64,000 nucleotides of DNA from Chelydra serpentina (GCA_037349315.1 JBAIAC010000027.1:12653501-12717500); one strand, 5' to 3'. Shown: positions 33,813-46,641, numbered from the stretch's first letter. The notes: generated by a model from the letters alone, not told the origin. Numbers and translations: made by a program.

Positions 33813-35236
33813 GGTTCACTAGCCTTTCTGAAAACTGGTATCTAGTTTCAAATGAAAGCCGCCAATTTAAGGTTTTGGAGGGAAATGAAATGGAACGCTG
33901 TAGTTTTACACAGTTTGACCCCAAAATAGGTCAAACAAGGTGGTTTATATATGTCTCATTTCTTTCCATTGGAAAATGAACATAAGTTGTACTCCTTGGA
34001 AGAAATACAGTTAATGCCGATATGTCTTTTACACAGTCAATGTGTGAATGAGGCAGAGACGACGAACACCTAACAGAAAAGCAATGTTACTTCCAACATG
34101 CTGCGATGAATTTGCCAAGTCGTGAATCTACTCCTTTTCTTCCTGCACTAGAGAGCCGGAGCTGAGGTGAAGGTTCCATGGGAGTTGGGAAGAAACAGGC
34201 CAAAGACACTGTGTGTCCAGAGGTCCCGGTAGGAGTGTGACAATGGACAGAATGCCATTCAGGTGCTAAATTAGCAGGTGAAGCATCAACAGCGCTTGCG
34301 TACGAGTAGGACTCCTGGCCAGCCACTGGGGGTTGGTCTATCACAGCACTCTAGCGACCCCATGAGGAAGGATGGATCACAACGGGAAAGGATATTATCC
34401 AAGATAAACTGAACACATCTCAGGTCAAAATGGAGAAGTCCTTATTTTACTGTGATCACAACAAGTCTTGGAAAGGCAGGGACTTATTGGACTTTAAACT
34501 GACTCATTTTTCAATATAGTTTACACTTGAACTTAAGTTCAACTGTCTTCCCCCACTTTAACCTTGTGGCTTTGGCAGAGCAAAACAGCTACTGCAGAAG
34601 GAAACATGGTTTTCCATCCTGTGGCAAATCCAGACAGAAATTTCTCAAGTGGGATCACATATGGATATTCTGTTGCCATGCTTGTATTGTTTCCAGCAGT
34701 TTCTTCAGAGTAGTGAAATCATGGGACACCCCCCTTTCCCACCCACCACTGGGCTGCAAGGCATAGGTCTGATACACCTAGTGCAGAGCAACCTTCTCTA
34801 TGAGGTAGAAAATATAGCAGAAATGCTGATCTTGAAATATTGGTTTGCGCTACTTTATTTGCATGTGCCCATTAGCAACAATGGGGTTAATTAATACATG
34901 TTCTGGGTTTTCAGCTGAATATGAAATAGTTACTGCATTGAGGCTTTAAGTATAAATCTATTTAAAATACAGATTACCTTGCTTCCTGGTGTCTTTTCCC
35001 TGAATTTTCTGTGCAAATGAGGTATAATAACTCTCAAAAGTAGGGCCACATGACCCAATCGAAGAACGATGCACATATATTTTAAAGCCAGAGCCAGTTA
35101 ATTAGGACATCAGGCAGAAGATTGTTTTTTTAAAACTTTTTCAAACCTATGTTCACTTCTAATAAAAAATAAGGTTGAGTGTTTTGCTTTACAAATATCG
35201 GTTCTTAAAATGCTTTGGTTCAAGTTTAACTCTTTA
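33813..35236. other. Intronic sequence with no recognised feature
   Basis: Frames of 79-85 aa show no domain. No repeat terminus or RNA gene was recognised. Confidence 0.4.
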
Positions 35237-35359
35237 AGGCATGGGTCCAGCAATGCACTTAAATATGCGATTACATTTACAGCATACAGACTAGTCTCAA
35301 AGAAGTCAATGTGACTTCTCGTGTGCTTAAAAGTTAAGCATTTGGCTGGATCAGGGCCT
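35237..35359. repeat. Long palindromic dyad repeat
   Basis: AAGGCATGGGTCCAGCAATG on the left is an imperfect complement of the right-hand CATTTGGCTGGATCAGGGCC, and GCACTTAAATATGCG on the left answers GTGTGCTTAAAAGTTAAGC on the right. The copy is about 123 bp. Related arms are at 43577 and 54657. Confidence 0.5.
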
Positions 35360-36887
35360 ATATGGCCAAAGGCAGAGTTCTGGACTAACTCACCCAAACT
35401 CTTTTTCCTTCTGCTTCTGACAATCATAGGGAGAAAATGTGTGGCCCTAATACTGGGCCAAATCCCAAGGTCCTTATTCTTTTCTGTTATATTTTGGTTC
35501 TTCTATTGCACCCATCACCACGGTGTCTGAGTTTTTAAACAAAGCCAATGAAAGGATGGTGCTTCTGTTCGTCAAGCCCCTAAGTCATTACAGAGCATAA
35601 GGGTGGAAAACGACCTATAGTCTACTACCAAAGGGGTGGGAGGGAGGAGATGGACTCATACGTTTGGAAAACAGCAACAATTCTAATGCTGACAGCAAGA
35701 AAGGAAGCACAATGCACATCATAATACAGAACGGAGGGTGGTTATGGCTGACACACTAAAACCATGAACCCACTACACATGTGAAAACTGTAATATAAAC
35801 GTGTGCCTTGTATCTTTACGCAGTTATTAAATAAGGCTGAGGACTCTCTTGTCAGTGAAGTAGCTGGGTTGTAAGCATTCTCTGCTGCTTTGGAACTGCT
35901 GGGAAAGCAGGGATGAGAAAGAGACCTCTGAAGTAGCAAGGAGACAAATGAGAACTCAGTGCATTGAGTTATTGGGGTTAACCACCTTTCATGTATCATG
36001 GCAGCAAGTGCACTGCATGGATTAGATTCTATATGAACTAGAAGCCTCGCCTTGAATAATAAAAACACCAATGGGAAGCCAGCTAATGTGGCACTCTGCT
36101 ACCTTCATATTATAGTGAACTTTGCCTACGACTGTAATTCAAAATGAGTCCCCAGGAGCAATACCCTTGCGGTGTCCACAGAGCATAACAGGGACACACA
36201 AAGGAGGAGGATAAATGCATAGGGATGCAGGACATAAACCTTCAGAAATTATTCTATTGTTCTAAATACCACACAGAGCAAGTCTCAAATTATACCACAT
36301 TGAGAATAACGCATGCTGGTCTGGTCATTTACTATCTCAAGAAGAGGAGAGATTCTCAAAGGTGACTTGAGGAGTTAAGCAACCAACTCCTGCTGAATTC
36401 TGATGGGAGCCTACCTGCTCTTTGTGCCTTTGAAAAGATCACCTGAGATTATTGGGATTATAAGAATGGTGGAAAAACTGACCAAATAATCTGAAGATAT
36501 GACTAAAAAAGAAAGGTTTATTGTCATTACTGGTGGTGCCCAAAATTCTCTGGATCATTTCCAAATACAGAAGATGACATAATTCCTGCCCCAAAGAGCT
36601 TGGTCTATATGGAAAGTATGTTAGTATCACAGTAAGAGCAAACGAAATGTGAGTGGATGGGTGAAGGAATCCACTTTTCACAAAAGAAATCTTGAAGATT
36701 AATTGAACCAACACCCAATTGTTGGAGATAGACACAGGCTCCTAAATCAGTTAGGCATTGCAATGCTGAGCACAGCAACACTAAATACCATTAAAAATCT
36801 GGGCCTAAGTGTTTCATACCCACTTGGCTCTAACAGTACACCGATGTAAATGACAACACATGGTGCCGGGCAACAGAGACAAAAAGT
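35360..36887. other. Intronic sequence with no recognised feature
   Basis: Overlapping frames of 98-109 aa lack domains. No repeat was recognised. Confidence 0.4.
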
Positions 36888-37130
36888 CAGAGAGGAGAAG
36901 ATTGGCATATGAACCCTTCGGACCAAATTTCTTTCCACAGAGGAAGCTTGGAACAACCTGCCAAATTCAGCAGACGGCCGTTGTAAGGCAAGCGGCGAAA
37001 ATCACTCAAGAGGGAATTAGATGTGTGTCTGGAAAAGGACTATCATGTTCAAAGGAACTCTGGGAGCAGATGCACCAATTAAGACGCTACCATTGTAATG
37101 TAAATTTTCAACAGTATAAAAGGTTGAGAC
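36888..37130 (+). mobile_element. Degraded LINE ORF2 end (CR1 or L2 type)
   Basis: AAATTTCTTTCCACAGAGGA and AGCTTGGAACAACCTGCC translate to FFPQRKLGTTC or, one frame over, FFHRGSLEQP and AWNNLP, the F-F-----WN-LP signature near the C-terminus of CR1/L2 ORF2. Frameshifts separate the pieces. Subclass is uncertain. Confidence 0.45.
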
Positions 37131-38394
37131 CAACATATTAAAAAGGGGTCAGTGATAATAGGTTACTAATCCGAGCCCCCCCAAAAAGGGATGAAGTCCT
37201 TAGAACAAGTGGGGAGTGGAATTGTGATCTGAGTCACAGTTCCTTCCCAGAGCTCCTCCAGGGGTAGCACATGTACCCCTTCTTCTGAACCTAGCCTACC
37301 ATTCAAGTCCTATAATGAGCATATTTGGCCATTGGTGGCACCCAGCCTTTAAAAAATAATACTGTGCAATTATTTTCAGAAAGCTGATTAGAGGGAAATG
37401 TCATCTTGTTAGTCAACATACTACTCTCCTTGCATGGCTTCTTTGTTAGAACAAAAAAGGGAAGCAGGTATTACCCAGATATCATTTTACTCCTGCTAGA
37501 ACTGCAGAGCCAACATCTATGGACAAGGAAGCCTGATTGTACCCTGTCTAGAAGCATCACCTACCAAACTATCAGCTATGTTTTAACTGTTCTTTACAGG
37601 TGATGATTTAAGAGGCAGAAGGAACAGCTTGAGTTTTTGTCAGAGCCCAGGTTTATGTTTGCAGTGCTGGCACTTCGAAAATTGTGTTCTGACTTACGAA
37701 AATGAAGAGATTTGCTCAGGAAGTCCTTGAGAGAGGACAGATATGAAACCCCACATTGCTATTTATATAGTTACACTTTTCAGAGTGTAACCTCCTGTCA
37801 CATTTTCTCTTATCTTTCCCTACACGTGCTTTTTTTTTTAATAAGAAGGCAACATTCAGTTTGTTTTTAATGGTTTTGTTTTCCACTTTATAGGGCAATT
37901 TATATCTCAGACATTCCAGGAACTTAAGATGAGTTGCTAGCCCATTGTAATAGTGAACGAGGGAGGAAAGTTGGAATATTATTTCATGCATTTAGGGATA
38001 TTTTAAAGGACAGTTGTACTCTGAAAAGAGATTCTGTAAAAACGACGTTGTGGCATTCCATGTTTGTGGTGGCTCAGTAATTCTCGATTGAATTGCTAAT
38101 AAAAGGAGGTTTATCTCCAACAATCTCAGCCTTTCCTCTGAGAGCTGGGTTCATTCTGGCTCATGCACCATGACCACAGTAATAAATGTTCAGCAAGTGA
38201 AATTTAACGTTTCTGTAGATGACGACAGAACAGGAATGCAGCTCAATCTCCCAGGACCGCATTGACTCAGCAGGGCTAACAGGAATGGTAAAAACATATG
38301 AGTCAAAAATACAAGCAGATCTAACTCACAATGCACTGAAGGCCAAGGCTGTTGAACTTTTCTAGTTGTTTTCTGACCATAACTGCATTTTCAA
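37131..38394. other. Intronic sequence with no recognised feature
   Basis: Nothing recognised. Frames of 65 and 91 aa have no domain. Confidence 0.4.
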
Positions 38395-38525
38395 AGGCAA
38401 GATAAATAATTTACACACATGCTCAGTGTTGGCGTAACTCTGATTCCATTGAAATTAATGGGAAATATTTACCATTGGCTTCAATGGGAGCAGAATTAGA
38501 TCAGTGCTGAGTGCTTTTGAAAATA
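38395..38525. repeat. Palindromic dyad repeat, degraded
   Basis: TTCCATTGAAATTAATGGGA and TGGCTTCAATGGGAGCAGAA are opposed copies of a short motif, with ACACATGCTCAGTG on the left and CAGTGCTGAGTGC on the right. Similar in design to the element at 35237. Confidence 0.35.
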
Positions 38526-38544
38526 CCACTGCATAGAGTACAGA

Positions 38545-39158
38545 TCCTAGACTGCGGTGGGCAAACCTTTTTGGCCCAAGGGCCACATCTGAGTATGGAA
38601 ATTGTATGGCAGGCCATGAATGCTGATGAAACTGGGGGTTGGGTTGCACGGGTGGGGGGCGGGCTCTGGCTGGGTGTGCGAGCTCTGGGGTGGGGCTCGG
38701 GATGAGGGATTGGGGTGCAGGAGGGTGCTCCAGGCTGGGACCGAGGGGTTCGGAGGGTGGGAGGGGATAAGGGGTACAGGGTCTGGCTGGTGCTTACCTC
38801 AAGCAGCTCCCAGAAGCAGCAGCAGCAGCAGCAGCATGTCCCCCCTCCGGCTCCTATGCAGAGGCATGGCCAGGCACCTCTGCATGCTGCCCGGCTTGCA
38901 GGCACCACCCCTGCAGCTCCCATTGGCCGCAGTTGGGGGTGGTGCTTCGGGCAGCATGCGGAACCCCTTGGCTGCCCCTGTGCGTTGGAGCTGGAAAGGG
39001 GACATGCCGCTGCTTCTGGGAACCATGTGGAGCCACCACGCGTGGAGCGGGGCAAGCCCCGGACCCCGCTCCTCAGCGGGAGCACAAGGGCCAGATTAAA
39101 ACATCTGAAGGACCAGGTGCGGCCCCCAGGTCATAGTTTGCCCACCCCTGTCCTAGAC
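38545..39158. mobile_element. hAT non-autonomous element with perfect 8-bp target duplication
   Basis: TCCTAGAC at 38545-38552 and 39151-39158 flanks a 598-bp element. The ends (C)TGCGGTGGGCAAACC and GTTTGCCCACCCCTG are inverted repeats of the CAGGGGTGGGCAAACT type. The interior is GC-rich, with an AGC trinucleotide run at about 38814-38836. The 194-, 167- and 159-aa frames over it lie on both strands and are composition artefacts; none resembles a transposase. Confidence 0.9.
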
Positions 39159-39452
39159 ACTAGGCCAGATTCTCCCAAACCAGCCGGTAACGAGAGGTGT
39201 CAATCATCCCTCGCCTGAGCTATCTAATCCCCTGAACTCAGGAAGGTGAGACGGTGCTGCAGCTTTCACCCTGCCTTGTGGTTTTCTCCTCACTCTTCGG
39301 GTTCTGCAGACCCACATACCTACAGGCCCTTTAGCAGAGGGAAAGCCGTGGCTGCTCTCCACAGCTGGAACATTCCCAAGAGCGGCCCAGAGCCTGCAAT
39401 GACCGTGGTGGAAGACAGTGCTGTCTGTCTGGTTCTGCACGTCCAGCATTAA

Positions 39453-39575
39453 TAGGGTGACCAGACAGCAAATGTGAAAAATCAGGACAGGGGGTGGGGG
39501 TAATAGGAGCCTATATAAGAAAAAGACCCAAAAATCGGGACTGTCCCTATAAAATCGGGACATCTGGTCACTCTA
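39453..39575 (-). mobile_element. GGTGACC MITE, copy 3
   Basis: Ends TAGGGTGACCAGACAGC and ATCTGGTCACTCTA. The interior is the reverse complement of copy 2, including GGAGCCTATATAAG and AAATCGGGACTGTCCC. It lies between a hAT element and a solo LTR. Confidence 0.88.
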
Positions 39576-39634
39576 AGCATTAAGTCAGGCCTTTGGCAAT
39601 TCTTCAATTAGTATTCACCAGAAGAGGCTTATAC

Positions 39635-40331
39635 GCGCCTGTAGCAGGGTGGAACCCTGCTCCTGCCCGGAGGGGCTGGAAATAGCCCTGGGAGAGGGCT
39701 GAGGCTCGGAAGCTGGGCTGATGCAAAGCAGCCACAGCTGGGGCCAGTTTAATCAGGGCCCAGCTGGCCCTTATAAGAGGGCAGTGGGCCTGGAGCAAGA
39801 CACTCTCTCTCTCTCTGCCTTTAGGGAGAGAAGGGCCTGGCTGTAGGACCTAAGCAGGGTACCTGGAGTGGAGCAGGGCTGGGGGAAGGCCAAGGGAGCT
39901 GGGGAGCTCTGGCCTAGGAAAACCCAAGCTGCAGGCCTGGTAAGGCCCGACCGGGTACTGGGGTTGCAGGGGGCAACCCACGGGTAGGCTGAGGCAGCAG
40001 GTCCAAACCCCCTTTGCCTGTGATGAGTGGCTTATACTGCAGTCTGCCCCAGGGCGCGGGGGCTAGCTGGTGACTGGCAGTAGCCTACGACTGAGGCGAG
40101 GAGGGGATAGTGGGTTGGGGGTTCCCCTGGGGAGGGGAGACCCAGATCTAGGGGTACTGCCAAGGGGCAGCACCCCAGTTAAAGGGGCACCGGGTCCTGG
40201 GAGGGACACGGGGCCAGCGTGGACAGGCGGATCACTGGCCTGCAGAGGGCGCTCCAGAGGCTGGTGAGCTAATTCCCTGGAGAAACCAGCAGGAGGCGCC
40301 GCAGGGGTGAGTCGGACCCTGCCACAGCGCC
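39635..40331 (+). mobile_element. Solo LTR with 5-bp target duplication GCGCC
   Basis: A 687-bp segment runs from TGTAGCAGGGTGGAA (39640) to GGACCCTGCCACA (40326), with inverted TGTNGCAGGGT ends, and GCGCC repeats at 39635-39639 and 40327-40331. A possible TATA-like CCCTTATAAGAGG lies at about 39770-39782 and precedes a CT-rich tract. A 5-bp duplication and TG/CA ends fit a Ty3/Gypsy or similar LTR retrotransposon. No internal region remains. The high GC content gives spurious frames. Confidence 0.82.
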
Positions 40332-42001
40332 AAAAGCTCAAGTGGAAATTAAGGGGTGCATAGTCTTGAGAGCAGGACCTCTGTACACAGAAGTGAATTT
40401 CATCTGCAATATATTGCCGGTTGGCTGGGAAGAGCTAATATTGTTCGATGAAGAAGACAAACTTTTTCCCTGCATAAAAAGAATATTGTCGGTAAAAACA
40501 CTAGAATCAGAGTGGGTGAGAACGCTCCTTTCACCCTTCCTTATGTGAATGGAGATAAATGGCAGGGACAATAAATCATTTCCTATCAGGAGAGAGTGAG
40601 AGAGTGAGCAGCATAAGCGACATGACTGCCTGCTTGCAATTTCCCTTCCTTAAAAGAGACAGCTCTAAATTGCTCACACCACTGCAACTCTAATAGAAGA
40701 AAATGGTGTAAATGTCTGGCTCACAATGCGTCAGAAAACTAGACTGACATTTCCTATAAAACATCCTCCAGCACCTACAGTAAACGCAGTGCTAACAACA
40801 TGGAGCAAACGTTCTAAATTCACAATAGTACCAATTTCTGTGGTTAAAATAAACGTTTTTCCTGATTGGGTATTTGTCAACGGTGGAAATATTTCTTTCA
40901 ACCATACAACGATAACACTGGCTGAAGAATAAAATCAATCTTAGTACAACAGGGATACCGACCGATATAAATAGCATGTGACCAAGCACATGGGAATTGG
41001 TGTGCTGCTTTATTTCTAAAGCTATGCTTCTAAGACATTTTTTCAAGGTCAGTCTTATTCTATTTCTTCCTTTGCTCTGACTTAACAATTTTTTTACCTG
41101 GAAATGTCCTTTGTTTAAAAATTCCCCACTTTCAATAGTCCTTGGCTTTTGCACATAGATTCTGTGGTATTGTGAGAGCCATCCAGGGTCTTTTACAGAT
41201 CCTGCAAGTTATGCAGGTGCTTCCTTGTTCCTTGAAAGCAGAGAAGAAATGGAGCCATCTTCATGTGTGGCTTCCTCCTTCCCATTCGCCAGACCAGACC
41301 ACTTACCTCCATTTGTGGCTTGCCCTCTCCTAAGATTTCATCAGCCCAATGTGGTATCCTGCTTGCCACCCCTCACATCATGACTATCTGCATCTGGCCT
41401 ATATCTGCTTTATAAAGTTTATAGCTGTTCAGTATAAATGCTAAGATACATCAGCTGATTAGGCAGATGGGACAGACAAACACCAACTGCATTAGGCCAT
41501 GAAGACATCATAATGTATGTAATTAATATCTCGTAATTCCAGCCTCAACCTCCAAAACTAGTTTAAGGCACATCTCCTTTCCAGGACAGACTGAATACCT
41601 GGAATTTGGGGTATATATGCCAAGCCATTTGGGAGATGTGATTACTATTTTAGTCCAATGAATTTCAGGTATTGTCCTGCCATCAGATATCCATATCTGT
41701 ACTCGTATTTAGAGAGTTGAAGATCAAACATAAAGCTCAAGCCAAGTACATTTAGAATGACGGCGAACAATGTGTATTGCTTAACCAAAAGGGGACATTT
41801 TATAGTAGGTGTCTAAGTATTTGGCTAGTACTAAGGTATTATAAAAATAACATACAGCCAAACCTGAGCTATTTTAAGGCTCTGGTGACAAGTACCAAGC
41901 ATTCAGACTTTCCTTTCATGAGATTAAAAACACAGCTGAGTATTGATTTATCTAAGCTTTTTATAAGGCCCCTATTTCCATAGTACCTGAGTGCCAGACT
42001 A
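40332..42001. other. Intronic sequence with no recognised feature
   Basis: Frames of 63-120 aa on opposite strands at 40338-41333 have no domain. No repeat terminus was recognised. Confidence 0.4.
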
Positions 42002-42205
42002 TATTAATGTGTTTATTCTCACTTCACCCTGTGAGGTACGGCAGTGCTATTCTGCCCATTTTACAGATGGGGACCCCTGGCACAGAAAGACTAAGTGACT
42101 TGCCCAGGGTCATATAGTAAGCCCATGGCAGAGCAGGGAATTGAACCTGGAGTTCCCATGACCCAGATTAGCACCTTAAATACAGGACCATCCTTGCTCT
42201 ATTCA
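42002..42205 (-). mobile_element. tRNA-derived SINE
   Basis: On the minus strand a B box CAGGTTCAATTCCC (complement of 42136-42149) is followed by GACCCTGGGCAAGTCACTTA and CATCTGTAAAATGGGCAG, then GTACCTCACAGGG and a truncated tail near AAACACATTAATATA. The A-box region is decayed. Confidence 0.75.
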
Positions 42206-42369
42206 CTCATGCACAGAACATCACAGAGCAGATTCTCCGCCCTACTCCTCTCCCTTTGCTCCGCCTACATGGCACAAATGGCCGGAGACTTGCTGCAACT
42301 TGGTACCACGTGAAATTTTCATTAAAAAAACTTAGAACTGTATAAAATTAACATGGCACATCTTAAAAG

Positions 42370-43432
42370 GATTAAAAACTGGCAAACTGATGGGTCTTAA
42401 TATATAATTGCAAATAGGGAATCATCATCAAGCACATGTGTTTCCAGTGGGATCCTGCGGGGGGTTGGTTCTTGGCCGTATGCTATTTATCATTTTTATC
42501 AATGACCTGGAACAAAACATAAAATCACCACAGTCAACCTTTGCGGATGACACAAAATTGGGTAGTGGGCAAATAATGAAGAGCACAGGTCTCTGATTCA
42601 GAGCAATTTGGATCGCTGGGTAAACTTGGCACAAGCAAACAATATGCATTTTAATACGGCTAAATGTAAACGTATACACCTAGGAACAAAGAATGTAGGC
42701 CACACTTACAGAATGGGGGACGCTCTCCGGGGAAGCAGTGACTCTGAAAAAGATTTGGGGGTCATGGATAATCAGCTGAACATGAGCTACCAATGTGACA
42801 TTATGGCCAAAAGAGCTAGTGCAATCCTGGGATGCATAAACAGGGGAATCTTGAATAGGAGTAAAGAGGTTATTTTACTTCTGTATTTGGCACTGGTGCA
42901 ACCCCTGCTAGAATACTATGTCCGGTTCTGGTGCCCACAATTCAAGAAGGATGTTGATAAATAGGAGAGAGTTTAGAGAAGAACCATGAAAATGATTAAA
43001 GGATTAGAAAACCTGCCTTATAGTGATAGACTCAAAGAACTCACTCTATTTCAGTTACCAAAGAGAAGGTTAAGGGGTGACTTGATTACAGTTTATAAGT
43101 ATTTATGTGGGGAACAAATATTTAATAATGGGCTCCTCAATATAGAGGAGCAAGAGCTAACACAAACCAGTGGCTGGAAGCTGAAGCTGTACACATTCAG
43201 ACTGGAAATAAGACATACCTTTTTGACAGTGAGGGTAATTAACCATTGGAGCAATTTGCCAAGGGTGGTGGTGGTGGATTCTCCATCACTGAAAATTTTA
43301 AAATCAAGATTGCATGTTTTCCTAAACGATCTGCTCTAGGAATTATTTGGGGGAAGTTCTCTGGCCTGTGTTACAGAGGAGGTCAGATTAGATGATCACA
43401 GTTATCCCTTCTGGCCTTGGAATCGATGAACT
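42370..43432 (+). mobile_element. CR1 LINE, 5'-truncated, reverse transcriptase end to 3' UTR
   Basis: Successive frames give IFINDLEQN and FADDTKLG, the reverse-transcriptase active-site block (FADD). They are followed by NNMHFNTAKCKRIHLG, DSEKDLGVM, a C-terminal NHWSNLPRVVV with PSLKILKSRL, and a 3' UTR with GGTCAGATTAGATGATCACA and CTTCTGGCCTTGG. The order is that of CR1 ORF2. At least one stop (TAG after DVDK, 42962-42964) and several frameshifts break it, so it is a dead copy. It is the longest LINE remnant in the window. Confidence 0.9.
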
Positions 43433-43576
43433 CTCAAGCTAGCGAAGAGGAACTCAATGGAAGCCGAGAGATTCAGCTGCTTTCAAAAATCCAGCCAAAA
43501 TTCTTTATTTTATTTTTAGTAAAGAGTGATAGATGATGACTTTATGCAAAACATACAGAGAAAAAAAACATTTGAT

Positions 43577-43668
43577 TAAGGCCCGATTCTGCAAACACTT
43601 AAGCATGAAAGAAATTTTACTCATATAAATTCAATTAGACTATTTGTATGTAAAATTCACCCTGTGCA
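43577..43668. repeat. Dyad repeat fragment
   Basis: TTAAGGCCCGATTCTGCAAA with CACTTAAGCATGAAAG, matching one arm of the repeats at 35237 and 54657. The opposite arm is decayed. Confidence 0.4.
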
Positions 43669-43683
43669 CAGGGCCCACCCTGG

Positions 43684-43805
43684 TAGGGTGACCAGCTGTC
43701 CCGATTTTATAGGGACCATCCCGATATTTGGAGCTTTGTCTTATATAGGCATCTATTACCCCCCACCCCCATCCTGATTTTTCTCATTCGCTATCTGGTC
43801 ACCTA
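43684..43805 (+). mobile_element. GGTGACC MITE, copy 4
   Basis: Ends TAGGGTGACCAGCTGTC and TATCTGGTCACCTA. The interior has TTTTATAGGGACCATCCCGA and TTATATAGGCATCTATTACC in the same order as copies 1 and 2. Confidence 0.88.
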
Positions 43806-44871
43806 ACACCCCGGACTTATGTACCATTGAAGTGCCACTTTGAGAACTTATGTGGGAGTTAAGGGGTGCACAGTCCTTGCACCCTCTGCACAGGGGTGAA
43901 TTTCACCCCCAAATTCTAAAGTTACTAATGAGTATGAATGGTTGTGGAATTAGAGCCTAAATAATTATTAATAAAATAACAACCACGCCAAAATGTTTGA
44001 TTCCATCCATTTGCATATATTACCTGGAGCCACCCTCTTCGAATTCACTACCCTTATTGAGACCAGTCCTCCGCTAGCACATATGAATGTGCAAATGGGT
44101 TCACTGTTGCCTCTTTTGCATGCACAACTGCACATTTGGATGTGCACCTCTGAGATTGACATGAGACGTTTAGGTGACTAGTTAGGAAAACTCGGCCTTT
44201 GAAATGAGAACCCACCTTTTTCTCTTCTAAAAAAAGGAATAGATAAAAATAAATGACTAAACCCAAACTACAATTGATTAAACATTCACGTAAAACAAAG
44301 ACAGAGTCATCCACCGAGCCTCAAAGAAATCCTTGAATTGTACTTTTCTTAATTAAATCTGTGACTGATTCTTACTACACAAATAAGGTGTAGGATGGAT
44401 CAGCTAATAAGCATTCTGAGTTAATTGTCTTCATCAAGTGATGATTCGTTCAAATGATACTATCAAAGGAGTAATAATATCCTTATTGATTAAATTAATC
44501 TCTAAAAGACAGCTTAAATGAGTTTAATTAGCAATGCATGACATTGCTGAAAACAACCTTGTAACCCATCCCCAGGGCTTGAAATGATGGCAACACACAC
44601 AAAATAAACCTTTGTTCAAAACAAACACCATATATAGTTTCCTGGGGCATCTCAGTAACTCTCTGTGACCAACCGTGAAAATCTATACAACCCTCAGACA
44701 CAAAGAAACAGCGTGATGCATATTAAAAGAAAATGGCTTCCTTGCAGTTCAAACATTCACTAAAAACCATATCCACAAACAATTTTCAGTTAAAAAAACA
44801 AAACAAAAGTGGGAGTGGAAGTTTTCCGAATAGATTTTTTTTGCCGAAGTTTGCAAATGCAGAAGGGGCAC
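43806..44871. other. Intronic sequence; 44360-44560 may be conserved non-coding
   Basis: No gene was seen. The block around 44380-44560 has dense TAAT, TGATTAAATTAATC and AATTAGCAATGCATG words and no repeat character, a candidate conserved non-coding element by impression only. Confidence 0.35.
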
Positions 44872-45540
44872 TGTTACAGCTCCAGGAACCTGGATAGAGC
44901 CCAGACACTATCCAGGCCCAGTGTGTAGTACTCCTTGGGAGAGTTGGTACCAGTTATCCAGCTGCCTATCCCCATAGCGTAAACACACCCTCTCCAAAGG
45001 TGGTGAGCCTTCCAGTTTACTGGTTACGTCTCTCAGAAGGCACATTTTGCCTATTGCATATAACACAGAGTTTGCACAGAATTCTAACACCCTTGCTCTT
45101 TCACCTAACAACTAAGCACAAGAAAGTACAGATCATTTAGAAAACAATAAGCAGCCTGAATGCAATGCCCACCACTAGCTCACCATTCCCTTGGGGGCAA
45201 GTAGGCAGGGTTCCCTGCCTCAAAAAGCTTCTACATGCCGGACTGCTTCTCCCTCCACTTGAGCTGGAGAAAAATGGTCCCCTGAATAAAGCAGCTCCTG
45301 CCCTTTTATAGCTCTTAGTCCCCTTTGTGAGGTGACATTCTGCTCAGCCTCCTCAGGTGACTTAATTGTCAAGGCGACCTCTCCTCGGATAGACCAATTC
45401 TCCTGGTTAGGAGCCAGTCTATTTTTAGAGCTATTCCATTTCAATGGGAGTGCACTTTAAGTCAACAACCCTCTTTTCTTATACCTCTGTCACCAGCCTT
45501 TGGAATTTCAATTCAACATGGAGGCAAACAGACAACGGAG
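44872..45540 (-). mobile_element. LTR-like interspersed repeat, borders uncertain
   Basis: It starts TGTTACAGCTCCAGG on the plus strand; on the minus strand a TATA-like GAGCTATAAAAGGGC (complement of about 45300-45314) is visible. I recall a similar turtle LTR. No target duplication was found. Confidence 0.4.
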
Positions 45541-46641
45541 AAGGGGGGCTGCATATTCAAAATGGAGTTTGCAGCTTGATAAAGCTGCGAAGCGTTCATA
45601 ATCATACACAGAATTCATAAGTTATACAGACAGATTCCCCAAATCCTCACTGGCATGGAGAAAAGTCTGTGCATGTTGAGGAGACCGGTTATTTGAGGGA
45701 ATTGGGTAATGCATTATAGATTCTCACAGGCCTATGTCACTGGACCAAATCTGTCTCCATTAAGCAATGAATGGAAAACTCATATTAATTTGCCATATTG
45801 CTGGCCACCTCAGGAAAGAAGCTAGCAGAACGAATGTCCCTCTCACCACTAGAGGTAATAGCAGTACTATGGCTGATAAAACAGTTTTCATAGAAAATTT
45901 TTGATGTTGGAAAATTGGATTTGTGATGAAACTTTTTATGAAAAGTATGTGCTTAAGTCCTTTCCTGCATCGAGGCTGGAACTGCATGCATAATACACAA
46001 CCTTGACATTGGTAAAGGCCCAAATCTAACTCTGAAGTCAAGGGGAGTCCTGAGACCACATTCAAGGGCTTTATATTAATGAAGTGAAAATGTCCGCAGA
46101 GTTCAAAAGCTGATGCACGCTTACAATTGCCCTACACTCAGACATCTAGGGCTTCGATGATCTCCAGCCACAGCAGGGAGAGCTTGTGACCAACTCTGCG
46201 GTTGTGGAATAACAGTGACGGGTAGAATTTTGATATAATGACCAGCTGTGGAAAGGTATTTGTTGCTCGCTCTAGGGAATGCTGTTCAAATATACAAGCC
46301 TGGCATGTGGCAAATGTGGCAAGACCTAGCAGTGGGACAGTTCAATGACCAGGAATAGCTTGACATAAATGAACAAACAAACAAATAAATGCTGTTGAAA
46401 ACATCTCCGTTGAAATATTACCCTGAACTCCTTTGCCTAGTGGACACCACCATTTTCTCTGCCAAGAACAGGCTGATAGCGATTTTATTCTTTTCTTTTT
46501 TTTTTAATGCTGCCTCAGGATCTGAAGTAGTCGACTTTAGGGACAGGGAGCAAGACTAAGCACAAGATGAGAACTCCTTCTAGACTCACTGTAGTGAGAT
46601 AAAAGGAACGACAGTAAAACAAAGAACAATCTGTACTCCAG
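45541..46641. other. Intronic sequence with no recognised feature
   Basis: Nothing recognised beyond a T-rich tract at about 46488-46505 and an AAAC/AAAT repeat near 46375. Confidence 0.4.

Noticed and set aside
38501..39218. Long overlapping frames (194, 167 and 159 aa) on both strands
   Set aside because: They lie within a GC-rich hAT non-autonomous element bounded by an 8-bp duplication, read equally well on both strands, and resemble no protein family.
42408..43339. Possible host reverse-transcriptase gene
   Set aside because: The frames are successive frameshifted pieces of CR1 ORF2 with in-frame stops, followed by a CR1 3' UTR.
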